Shown here: piece after piece, positions 7,200-12,985 of the stretch
How positions within the stretch are numbered: position 1 is the stretch's first letter
Layout: each line of letters begins with the position of its first letter
DNA from: Pseudomonadota bacterium
Lineage (GTDB): Bacteria > Desulfobacterota > BSN033 > WVXP01 > G020346125
Assembly: GCA_030608745.1 (NCBI GenBank)
Contig: JAUWDQ010000050.1
Location: forward strand, 1-12,985
Direction: 5' to 3'
DNA length: 12,985 bases
Translations under genes and position numbers: made by a program
The notes under the pieces: model-generated
The model's database searches: none
Told to the model about the DNA's origin: nothing
The model's input: the letters and a program-made list of their open reading frames with translations, nothing else

Positions 7200-7571
7200 A
7201 TGGACAAAAAATTCATTTCCATTGTCGCTGCGATTATGTTCTTTGGATCCTTGCTCGTCTTGCAGGGCGTTTTCAGTCAGCCGGACTCTATCACTATCGA
7301 TAATCCCGGGCTTTACGCGACGGATAAGTACCAGGGGGCTCCATTCGCCCACAAAAAGCATGCCGATGCGCTGAAGGACTGCAAGAAGTGCCATCACACC
7401 TGGAAGGAGGGTGCGAAGGTTAAGAAGTGCGTGGACTGCCACACAAAGGACTCCAAGCTCACCGCAAAAAAGGCCTTTCACGCTAATTGTAGGGGATGTC
7501 ATAGGGCCATGAAGAAGGCGGGCAAGCCGACGGGTCCGACCCCCTGTACGAAATGTCATCCTAAGAAGTAA
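7200..7571 (+). CDS. Periplasmic tetraheme cytochrome c3-type protein
   Basis: A 123-residue exported multiheme cytochrome. Four CxxCH heme-attachment motifs lie at 61-65 (CKKCH), 77-81 (CVDCH), 97-101 (CRGCH) and 116-120 (CTKCH). Free histidines at 51, 54, 66 and 94 can supply the four distal axial ligands, the bis-His pattern of class III cytochromes. The N-terminal ~25 residues (KK, then a hydrophobic stretch ending near VFSQP) are a Sec signal peptide without a clear AxA cleavage site. Mature size (~95-100 residues) is small for tetraheme c3 (usually ~105-120) but above triheme c7. The protein is very Lys-rich, so basic. The ATG at 7200 is preferred over the adjacent TTG at 7197 because of the strong Shine-Dalgarno. 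It has its own promoter and terminator, so it is probably monocistronic and a soluble periplasmic electron shuttle for hydrogenase, formate dehydrogenase or respiratory complexes. Confidence 0.92.
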   Translation: MDKKFISIVAAIMFFGSLLVLQGVFSQPDSITIDNPGLYATDKYQGAPFAHKKHADALKDCKKCHHTWKEGAKVKKCVDCHTKDSKLTAKKAFHANCRGCHRAMKKAGKPTGPTPCTKCHPKK

Positions 7572-7594
7572 TTTTGGATTCAAACCCGAAGGCT

Positions 7595-7640
7595 AAAAGG
7601 GGCCAGATAGGAAGGAGCTCATCTGGCCCTTTTGTTTTTC
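7595..7640 (+). terminator. Intrinsic terminator after the cytochrome gene
   Basis: AAAAGGGGCCAGAT (7595-7608) pairs with ATCTGGCCCTTTT (7621-7633) with a single bulged G and a 12-nt loop, followed by the T-rich run GTTTTTC. This is a classic rho-independent terminator 23 nt after the stop codon and it isolates the cytochrome transcript from the next genes. Confidence 0.88.
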
Positions 7641-7742
7641 CGCCATGGTCCCATTCTCCTCCATCCCGCCGAAACGGCCCGTACCATCCTTCTTCCCTGA
7701 TGAAAAAGCACAATTACCTATCCCGGTATCATGGGAAGATCT

Positions 7743-7770
7743 TTGTTTTTACCGCCTTTTTTGGTAAGAT
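7743..7770 (+). promoter_or_regulatory. Possible promoter for the PP-loop protein/phosphoglycerate mutase pair
   Basis: TTGTTT (7743-7748) and TAAGAT (7765-7770), 16 bp apart, are a passable sigma70-type pair in the otherwise gene-free 7641-7875 stretch. The -10 box lies within an inverted repeat GGTAAG-ATGAG-CTTACC (7763-7779), so an operator overlap is possible. A second small hairpin AAGGTC-AGA-GACCTT (7819-7833) would lie in the leader. Both matches are weak evidence on their own. Confidence 0.3.
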
Positions 7771-7875
7771 GAGCTTACCCATGCTCGGTTCATTCCCGTA
7801 AATCATATTAGCGGTGAGAAGGTCAGAGACCTTAGCGATGGGCGGAAGGTGAAGCGGTCAGGAGGGGTGGAGATC

Positions 7876-8760
7876 GTGGAGGAAGGAGTTAAAAAGATCC
7901 TGAGGGATAAGCCCGAAAGGCTCTGCCTGGACCATTGGGAGCTTGAAACCATTTTGGACTCCTTTTCCGGCAAAAAGGTAGCCATTGCAGAATTGGCGGG
8001 GCGAGACAGCATTGCCGCGGCCATCAAATTCCTGGAGGAGAAGGATGGAGAAGCCCTGTTGCCCGTCTATACGTTTACGGGCACGGAATATGGCTCCTTC
8101 GACTATTTGGAGAGTGCCGTGGAATGGCTGAAGGAGCGATTGGGCAGCGGGAGGGTGGGGCCCCTCGTCCTTTTGGGATCCCCGAACTTCTGGCATGCCC
8201 TCAATGGCCGATGGGTAAAGGAACTCATCCGGAGATATGGGTTCTATACCCCCTGTATCGGCTGCCACGTCTATCTTCATGCCTCCCGGATTCCGCTGGC
8301 CAAGGCCCTGGGTGTGAAGACCGTAATTTCGGGGGAGAGGGAATATCACGACGGAAGGCAAAAGATCAATCAGATCTCCCTTGCCATATCGGCCTATCGA
8401 TTTCTCCTTTCCCGTTTCGATCTGGACCTTTTGACGCCCCTTGTCAAGATAAAATCGACGGCGCAAATCGATGAGATAATCGGCACGAAATGGAATAACA
8501 TCGGGCATCAACTTCAATGCGTTTTGAGCGCCAATTATCGGGATGCGATGGGTAATCTCCATTTTGGCCCTAACCATTTCGACCTGAATCACATCCTGGG
8601 CTATTTAAGCGAGTTCGTCCTCCCCGTAACCTCCCGGATCATCGAAGGGCTTTTGCGGGGAGAAGGGGTTGATTACCCTCGAATCGCCCAGGAGGTGTTG
8701 GAGGAGAGGCCTCGTCTGATTTGGGAGCTTGCGGAGGGAATATGGCCATCGTGTTCTTGA
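7876..8760 (+). CDS. Uncharacterised PP-loop-like (adenine nucleotide alpha hydrolase fold) protein
   Basis: A 294-residue cytosolic protein from the chosen start. I do not recognise a named family. After an AIAELAGRDSIAAA segment (36-49), a variant of the SGGxDS ATP-binding PP-loop, comes an alternating strand/helix pattern with PVYTFTGTEYGS (63-74). A later block has CIGC (127-130) and a conserved-looking SGEREYHDGRQKINQ (152-166), with another Cys at 215. PP-loop enzymes adenylate a substrate before amidation or thiolation, and the CxxC could carry sulfur or bind metal; this function is inferred. I chose GTG 7876 because AGGAGG (7860-7865) lies 10 nt upstream; GTG 7849 in the same frame would add 9 residues but has a poorer site. 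The 3' end overlaps the phosphoglycerate mutase gene by 19 bp, so the two are probably co-translated. Confidence 0.75.
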   Translation: MEEGVKKILRDKPERLCLDHWELETILDSFSGKKVAIAELAGRDSIAAAIKFLEEKDGEALLPVYTFTGTEYGSFDYLESAVEWLKERLGSGRVGPLVLLGSPNFWHALNGRWVKELIRRYGFYTPCIGCHVYLHASRIPLAKALGVKTVISGEREYHDGRQKINQISLAISAYRFLLSRFDLDLLTPLVKIKSTAQIDEIIGTKWNNIGHQLQCVLSANYRDAMGNLHFGPNHFDLNHILGYLSEFVLPVTSRIIEGLLRGEGVDYPRIAQEVLEERPRLIWELAEGIWPSCS

Positions 8761-10061
8761 TCCTCGATGGGCTTGGGGATAGGCCTCAAAGGATGTTGGG
8801 GTCGAAGACGCCTCTTGAGGCAGCAGAAACGCCCAATCTGGATCGACTGGCGGCCCTGGGATCCAATGGGCTCCTCGATCCCCTCGGCCCAGGGGTTCCC
8901 ATGGGGAGCGAGACAGCGCATTTCCTCATCTTCGGCTACCCCTTGGAGGATTTTCCCGGCAGGGCAGTGATCGAGGCAATGGGAAAGAAGATCCCCATGA
9001 AACCCGGGGACGTTCTGTGCCTGGCAAGCTTTGCTACGGTCGTCCCCCACGGAAGGCGCTTGATCCGGCAACGCCTTGCTTATGAGCATTCCGAATCCAT
9101 CGATGAGGAGGCCATGGTTTCCTTATCCAAGGACATATCCGGCTTTGAGTATGAAGGGATAACGATGGAGTTTAGGTATACGGGAAGGGGTGAGGGTATT
9201 CTCTTTTTGGGGGGAGGGCTTAGTCCGCATTTCACCGATTCGGACCCCTTTGGAGACGGAGGGCCTGTGCTCAAGGTTCAGCCTTTAGAGGGAGCTGAAA
9301 AGGACCTGGCCCAAAGCGCATCCGAAGCTCTCAACAATTACCTCTTATGGTCATACGAAAGGTTGAAAGACCATTCCGTTAACCGAGGCCGTGGGGAGCC
9401 CTTCAATTTTCTGGTCACGAAGTGGTCGGGGCGTTTTCCGGAAAACCCCCCATTGCCCTTTTCGGCCAAATATGGGTTGAAGGGGGTGGCCATTGAAAAC
9501 GGACCCCTCTATGTGGGATTGGCTCGATTTCTGGGGCTCGAACCCATTGAAGTTCCCCCCGAGAAGGATGTCACCCGGGATATGGACCAAAAGGTCAAAT
9601 GCGCCCTGGAAGCTTTGGAGAGGGGATACGATTTCGCCTACATTCATACAAAGGCCCCGGATGTGGAGGGACACAAGGGGGAGCCTCTCCTGAAGGCAAA
9701 AGCCCTGGAGGCCATAGATCGGTCCTTGGGACCTCTGTTAAGGAGGGTTCGAGAAGATCGGAATTTTCTCCTCGTCGTAACCGGCGACCACGGGACGCCC
9801 AGTTCGGGGAACATGCTTCACTCGGGGGATTCCATCCCCATCCTCTTTGCGGGGATGAATGTCCTCCAGGACGACGTCGTTCATTTCAACGAGAGGGATG
9901 CAGCAAGGGGTGGTATGGGTCGCCTTCGAGGCCTTGATATCATGAATATCATCCTAAATTTAACCGATAGGGCAAACCTCTATGGGGTGAAGCATAGTCC
10001 TCTCCCTGTTCCCTCGGTGCTTCGTGAACCGGTTCCCTTGGAAATGAGCTCGAATCCTTGA
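8742..10061 (+). CDS. apgM: 2,3-bisphosphoglycerate-independent phosphoglycerate mutase, archaeal type
   Basis: A 439-residue alkaline-phosphatase-superfamily enzyme interconverting 3- and 2-phosphoglycerate in glycolysis and gluconeogenesis. Metal and catalytic residues visible: Asp9 in LILDGLGD, nucleophile Ser56 in GSETAH, His302/Asp307/His311 in IHTKAPDVEGH, Asp349-His350 in TGDHGT and His360 in HSGDSIP. The C-terminal GGMGRLRGLDIM block (390-401) is also typical of the aPGM group. ATG 8742 is preferred because it begins directly before the first strand and has GGAGGG 3 nt upstream; the frame is open to a TTG at 8721. It overlaps the PP-loop gene by 19 bp. The family assignment is firm, although the segment after YVGLARFLGLEPIEVP departs from the usual Gly-Ala-Thr-Gly text. 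It ends facing the leftward AsmA-like gene. Confidence 0.9.
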   Translation: MAIVFLILDGLGDRPQRMLGSKTPLEAAETPNLDRLAALGSNGLLDPLGPGVPMGSETAHFLIFGYPLEDFPGRAVIEAMGKKIPMKPGDVLCLASFATVVPHGRRLIRQRLAYEHSESIDEEAMVSLSKDISGFEYEGITMEFRYTGRGEGILFLGGGLSPHFTDSDPFGDGGPVLKVQPLEGAEKDLAQSASEALNNYLLWSYERLKDHSVNRGRGEPFNFLVTKWSGRFPENPPLPFSAKYGLKGVAIENGPLYVGLARFLGLEPIEVPPEKDVTRDMDQKVKCALEALERGYDFAYIHTKAPDVEGHKGEPLLKAKALEAIDRSLGPLLRRVREDRNFLLVVTGDHGTPSSGNMLHSGDSIPILFAGMNVLQDDVVHFNERDAARGGMGRLRGLDIMNIILNLTDRANLYGVKHSPLPVPSVLREPVPLEMSSNP

Positions 10062-10068
10062 AGGGAGC

Positions 10069-10097
10069 AAAAACCAGGGCTTTTTCATCTCCTCTGG
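10069..10097 (-). terminator. Possible weak terminator of the leftward AsmA-like operon
   Basis: Reading leftward, CCAGAGG and CCCTGG (10097-10091 and 10079-10074) can form a short imperfect stem followed directly by TTTTT (10073-10069). The stem is short with one mismatch or bulge. It lies in the 42-bp gap between two convergent genes, where a terminator would be expected. Confidence 0.35.
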
Positions 10098-10103
10098 ATG
10101 AAC

Positions 10104-11945
10104 TCATTTGCGGATCAAGCCCGGAACGAGCCCCTCTAACCCCTTCTCCTTTCCCTTTTTGGGCGATTTAGATTTACCCGTTTTGGTCGCCACAGTGCCG
10201 CTGAGAAAATCGATGTTTTCCTGAACCAGCGATTCATCTGATCCGAACTGATTTAGTATGTCCAGTTTGCCCTTGACAAGGGTATCGGAAAACCCCTTCA
10301 TCTCCTTTCCCGAAGCACCATCGATCTGCCGCCCAAGAGAGGCTTTCAACGCATTCACTTTTTTGCCCGCAAGACTCTTCAGTTGCCTGGCAAAAAGTCG
10401 GTCGAGGTCGGAAGAGATGGATAACTGCGGATTGTCCCTGGTTCCCTTAGCCGCCATACCGATTTTCAGGGAGGGAGTGGTCTTCATTGCCTCCTTCACC
10501 ATGTTCACCATGAGATTTTCCGTACCTTTTTCCGAGAAATTGAGGACGAGATTTTTCACCGTAGTTATTGTCTTCAAGTCGATGGAGTTGCCCCTTAATG
10601 CTATATTTGCCTTGAGGTTGAGAGACCCGCGGGTGATATTCGACAGCGAAAGGGGATTTTCCGCAAAGGCAAATCCCTCCAACGCATATCCCTTTAAGTC
10701 CAGAGATACGGTGTCGACGGGTGTCTTGCCGGTATGATCCAAAATCCCATTGAGCACCAGCTTGGGGCGTTTCCCCTGAATGTCGACCCGCGTGGGCTTT
10801 CCGTAAGAGGTGGGATCGGAGGTGACCCCTCGGATGGTTCCCCTGAGGGACCATTTCTCTTGCTCCATCGAAAGCCTCGCTTCCTTCAAGAGGAAATCGG
10901 GGCCCTTTTTGATGCTCGGAAATATGATATCGCGGCCCTGGGCCCGTATCCTCGTCTGCAAGGGTTCATCCTTTCCCGTTTTCGGCATGCCGGTACGAAT
11001 CTTGTCCACATTGTTCCAAATAAGGTTCAGGGCCTTGCCAAGGAAGGGGCAGAGAAAGGCCTCCGCCAAGCGGACCTTCGTGAACTGCTCAAGACCTAAC
11101 TCCTTGAGAATGCCCTGAAGATCTTGGTCCTGTAGCTTCTTCACTTCGTCCTTGAGGGACTTTCCCAACGTAGCCACCTGTTTTTTGAAGGCCGCTTTTT
11201 TCGTCTCGATCTCTTTCTGTAAACCCTTAAGGGTATCAATTGCCTCCCGGAGATTTCTCAGATCGCTTTGTAATTTCAGCAAATCGGCTGGACCCTTGAT
11301 TTGGGTCTTCTGAAGACTCTCGAGGCTTCCCTGGACCTTGGTCATGATCTCATCGGCTTTCGCCTTCACGTCCAGACCCTTGAGTTCCGATTCCCATTTT
11401 GCCTTCATCTTGGAAACGTCTTCGCTGAGTTGTTTGGCCCTCTTCACCGATTCCAGTTGGTTGATATCAACCAACTCCTTGACATCGAATTTCTTCTTAA
11501 AGACATCGAGGTTGGGTAACTTCACACAGGGAACTTCGGCGGGTTTCTGCTCCTCCTTCTCCTCGGTTTTCAACCTCTTCTGCAGACGCCGAGGCAGTTC
11601 GCCCGACGTCTTCCTTTCGGTATTAACCTGCAGGTTTTCCATCACCATCTCTTCGATGATGATTCTTTTGGAGAAGAGGGGAAGGACGGAGACCGAAATC
11701 CCAATATCTCCCACTTCAACCATATTCCTCCAAGGATTGTCGGCATTAGCCACGGCCAACCCCCGAATCCTTACGCCGGGCCTCAAAAATCCGATATCGA
11801 GATCCTCGATTTCGACCTTCGCCCTATTGAGGAGACTCGCCCTTTCCTCCACGATGGACTCGACGATGCCGTCCAGGAAGAAGGCCACGAAGGCAACGAT
11901 GATGAGAATAAACACCAAAAAAGGAATGATAAATTTCCAACGCAT
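10104..11945 (-). CDS. Membrane-anchored AsmA-like protein with coiled coil (TIGR03545-like)
   Basis: A 613-residue envelope protein. Residues 4-24 form one N-terminal membrane anchor. Residues ~42-118 are an AsmA-like beta segment (VEIEDLDIGFLRPGVRIRGL, then PWRNMVEVGDI and RKTSGELP), which I recognise as characteristic of TIGR03545. Residues ~160-280 are rich in Lys/Glu/Leu heptad-like spacing and probably form a long coiled coil. Residues ~330-515 return to beta-rich AsmA-like text (RGTIRGVTSD, then LSLDLKGYALEG). The tail (~585-605) is Lys/Ser-rich. AsmA-group proteins are linked to lipid transport between the inner and outer membranes, so an envelope role is likely but its cargo is unknown. 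ATG 11945 has an AGGAGG-type site overlapping the upstream stop; only 9 bp separate the two genes, so they are co-transcribed. TIGR03545 and TIGR03546 proteins are typically encoded side by side. Confidence 0.78.
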   Translation of the reverse strand: MRWKFIIPFLVFILIIVAFVAFFLDGIVESIVEERASLLNRAKVEIEDLDIGFLRPGVRIRGLAVANADNPWRNMVEVGDIGISVSVLPLFSKRIIIEEMVMENLQVNTERKTSGELPRRLQKRLKTEEKEEQKPAEVPCVKLPNLDVFKKKFDVKELVDINQLESVKRAKQLSEDVSKMKAKWESELKGLDVKAKADEIMTKVQGSLESLQKTQIKGPADLLKLQSDLRNLREAIDTLKGLQKEIETKKAAFKKQVATLGKSLKDEVKKLQDQDLQGILKELGLEQFTKVRLAEAFLCPFLGKALNLIWNNVDKIRTGMPKTGKDEPLQTRIRAQGRDIIFPSIKKGPDFLLKEARLSMEQEKWSLRGTIRGVTSDPTSYGKPTRVDIQGKRPKLVLNGILDHTGKTPVDTVSLDLKGYALEGFAFAENPLSLSNITRGSLNLKANIALRGNSIDLKTITTVKNLVLNFSEKGTENLMVNMVKEAMKTTPSLKIGMAAKGTRDNPQLSISSDLDRLFARQLKSLAGKKVNALKASLGRQIDGASGKEMKGFSDTLVKGKLDILNQFGSDESLVQENIDFLSGTVATKTGKSKSPKKGKEKGLEGLVPGLIRK

Positions 11946-11954
11946 CTCTCCCTC

Positions 11955-12476
11955 CTATCCCACGATGCTCCTGTAGGTTTGGTAGTATTTATAAAAACGG
12001 CTCATCTTGACCGCCTTGACGATTCTCCACTGTTGAAATTTGGCCGCCAAATCGGATCGGTACCTCTCAACGCCGTATTTCGTTAAGAGAAATATCGGGC
12101 ACAGGAGAATCAGGGAGATGGCGAGGCTTCCCATAACGATGGTATTGTTGAATCGGGTAAAGGGAATGATTGCGGCATTGTATGCCTCAATCCAGAGCGG
12201 CCTCAATGTAGTTGAGGTGAGGATTGCACCACCAATCCAGTCGGAGAGGGGATCTACCCCATAGCCGATCAAATCGAAGGCGAACATGGAGAGAATGGCA
12301 GCGGTAAGGTTTACCCTGATGACCAGGATGAGGAAGACCACAAGAATGTTGTGAAGGCTGAACGTGGGCGTTAATCCGATGATCATGCCCAACATCACTC
12401 CTCCGGCAATCTGTTTGGGCGTTGCCTCAGCATTCAAAATTCGGAAGATCTTACCCATTATCTTTAACCAGATCAC
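11955..12476 (-). CDS. Multi-pass membrane protein, DUF2062-like (TIGR03546-like)
   Basis: A 173-residue inner-membrane protein with hydrophobic segments at roughly 23-38, 42-66, 68-90 and 112-134 and a basic C-terminus. The sequence ILNAEATPKQIAGG (13-26), then GLTPTFSLHN (34-43) and RFNNTIVMGSL (108-118) match what I recall of TIGR03546, a DUF2062-related family encoded beside TIGR03545. The function is unknown; the constant partnership suggests the two act together in the envelope. The GTG at 12476 is preferred because a G-rich site (AAGGGGGG) lies 9 nt upstream; an internal ATG at 12458 would leave only 12 residues before the conserved GLTP core and has no ribosome site. It is the first gene of the operon and has a strong promoter. 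Confidence 0.8.
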   Translation of the reverse strand: MIWLKIMGKIFRILNAEATPKQIAGGVMLGMIIGLTPTFSLHNILVVFLILVIRVNLTAAILSMFAFDLIGYGVDPLSDWIGGAILTSTTLRPLWIEAYNAAIIPFTRFNNTIVMGSLAISLILLCPIFLLTKYGVERYRSDLAAKFQQWRIVKAVKMSRFYKYYQTYRSIVG

Positions 12477-12536
12477 AACGGAATGCCCCCCTTAATTAGG
12501 AGATTGACCAGGTGAACCCGATGAGTAAATGTTGTC

Positions 12537-12565
12537 ATTATAAGGAGAAAAAACCAGGGTGGCAA
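12537..12565 (-). promoter_or_regulatory. Sigma70-type promoter of the DUF2062-like/AsmA-like operon
   Basis: Reading leftward, TTGCCA (12565-12560) and a perfect TATAAT (12542-12537) are 17 bp apart. Transcription would start near 12530 and give a leader of about 54 nt with a G-rich ribosome site (12493-12486) before GTG 12476. Confidence 0.75.
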
Positions 12566-12591
12566 CATTATTTCAACCTCACCACTGACCT

Positions 12592-12838
12592 CATTGTAAA
12601 AAGTCGAAATAAGACGGCAAAGAAAAAAGATCCAGATGCAAGGCGCGCAAATCCTGAGGAATGAGGCGTACTATAGAAGTACGCTGCAGTGATTTACCCT
12701 GTTAAATATTTTCTTTGTTTGATGTTACTGTTTTCAAGCAGCTTCTATATCCCATATCTCTTGATATGGCTGCCTTCAATTTAACAGGGCAGGGGATGAA
12801 GCGCAACGCAGCAGATGGACTTTTTACGAAGCCGTCAA
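12592..12838. repeat. Large imperfect palindromic intergenic element
   Basis: Outer arms GTAAAAAGTC (12596-12605) and its reverse complement (12818-12827) are accompanied by GACGGC (12613-12618) and GCCGTC (12831-12836). Inside, the text from 12629 (GATCCAGATGC...) is an imperfect inverted match to 12792-12820 (GGATGAAGCGCAACGCAGC...). The middle carries a perfect hairpin GCGTACT-ATAGA-AGTACGC (12666-12684). No gene is visible. It resembles dispersed, non-coding palindromes I associate with Desulfobacterota genomes, likely folding in RNA or mobilised by a transposase acting in trans; copy number cannot be judged from this window. Confidence 0.65.
12697..12789. repeat. 93-bp inverted-repeat-bounded element nested in the larger palindrome
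   Basis: It is bounded by perfect 11-bp inverted repeats CCCTGTTAAAT (12697-12707) and ATTTAACAGGG (12779-12789), with an internal hairpin CCATATC-TCTT-GATATGG (12752-12769). It interrupts the right arm of the larger palindrome between GTACGCTGCAGTGAT and GGATGAAGCGC. This geometry suits a miniature inverted-repeat insertion. No target-site duplication is obvious at the ends, so it could instead be an alternative native form of the element. Confidence 0.5.
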
Positions 12839-12985
12839 AAGAGACCGTGGAAATGATCGCAGTCTAACAGAGGCAGGAAAGTGGAGGTGGAAGCCCTGTG
12901 GTTCTGGAGTTTTCTGACCTTTACAGGGAGTATTTTTGTAACTTGTTGATTATATGGGAACGCAGGGGCTTTGACCCAGTTGGAA
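12839..12985. other. Right-edge region without a convincing gene; possible weak terminator
   Basis: I find no supported gene in this stretch. CCCTGT (12894-12899) and ACAGGG (12923-12928) can pair across a 23-nt loop, followed by a T-rich stretch, which could be a weak + strand terminator. On the - strand a 49-codon frame without a start runs off the right edge and ends at TGA 12837-12835; it may be the 3' end of a gene outside the window, or chance. Confidence 0.3.

Noticed and set aside
6966..7583. 205-codon open frame on the - strand across the cytochrome locus
   Set aside because: It is antisense to the tetraheme cytochrome, whose four heme motifs, promoter, ribosome site and terminator are all clear; the antisense translation has no recognisable domain.
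7574..7801. 75-codon + frame after the cytochrome
   Set aside because: It begins within bases of the cytochrome stop and runs straight through the intrinsic terminator; Pro/Ser-rich text without domain character.
7858..8592. 244-codon open frame on the - strand
   Set aside because: It is antisense to the PP-loop-like gene and has irregular, low-complexity composition; the + strand frame has the domain pattern and ribosome site.
12592..12838. CRISPR array or tRNA gene in the right-hand intergenic region
   Set aside because: The repeats are inverted, not direct and regularly spaced, and I found no cloverleaf or T-loop pattern.

Overview
The window looks like a chromosomal segment from a free-living anaerobic bacterium, most likely Desulfobacterota (former Deltaproteobacteria). 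Pointers are a periplasmic tetraheme cytochrome c3-type protein, an archaeal-type phosphoglycerate mutase, an adjacent TIGR03546/TIGR03545-type pair, and an intergenic palindrome of a kind I associate with that phylum. This placement is an inference from gene content and has not been confirmed by a search. Shine-Dalgarno sites (AAAGGAGGT, AGGAGG) and sigma70-type promoters are ordinary bacterial ones.

Layout: (1) Positions 2-3721, + strand, form a tight operon already under way at the left edge. It contains the C-terminal part of a FabF-type ketoacyl synthase, a second ketoacyl-synthase homologue whose whole catalytic triad appears replaced, a small membrane protein, a FabZ-type dehydratase and an ApbE flavin transferase. 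(2) Positions 3730-6906, - strand, converge on that operon. They hold a CrtI-like FAD oxidoreductase, a probable 3' remnant of a glycosyltransferase, and a radical SAM protein with a SPASM-like C-terminus. (3) Positions 7121-7640, + strand, are a self-contained tetraheme cytochrome unit with a near-consensus promoter and an intrinsic terminator. (4) Positions 7876-10061, + strand, carry a PP-loop-like protein of unknown function overlapping an archaeal-type phosphoglycerate mutase. (5) Positions 12565 down to 10104, - strand, are a promoter and a two-gene operon for a DUF2062-like membrane protein and a long AsmA-like, membrane-anchored coiled-coil protein. (6) Positions 12590-12985 have no convincing gene but hold a large imperfect palindrome with a smaller inverted-repeat element nested inside it.

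How the genes may work together: the paired active and degenerate ketoacyl synthases with a dedicated dehydratase resemble the ketosynthase/chain-length-factor/dehydratase core of type II polyene or specialised fatty-acid pathways. The nearby desaturase-like flavoprotein, glycosyltransferase remnant and radical SAM enzyme could tailor such a product. That is the most interesting system-level reading here, but the acyl carrier protein, ketoreductase and loading enzymes are not in the window. The cytochrome, phosphoglycerate mutase and AsmA-like loci look like independent transcription units.
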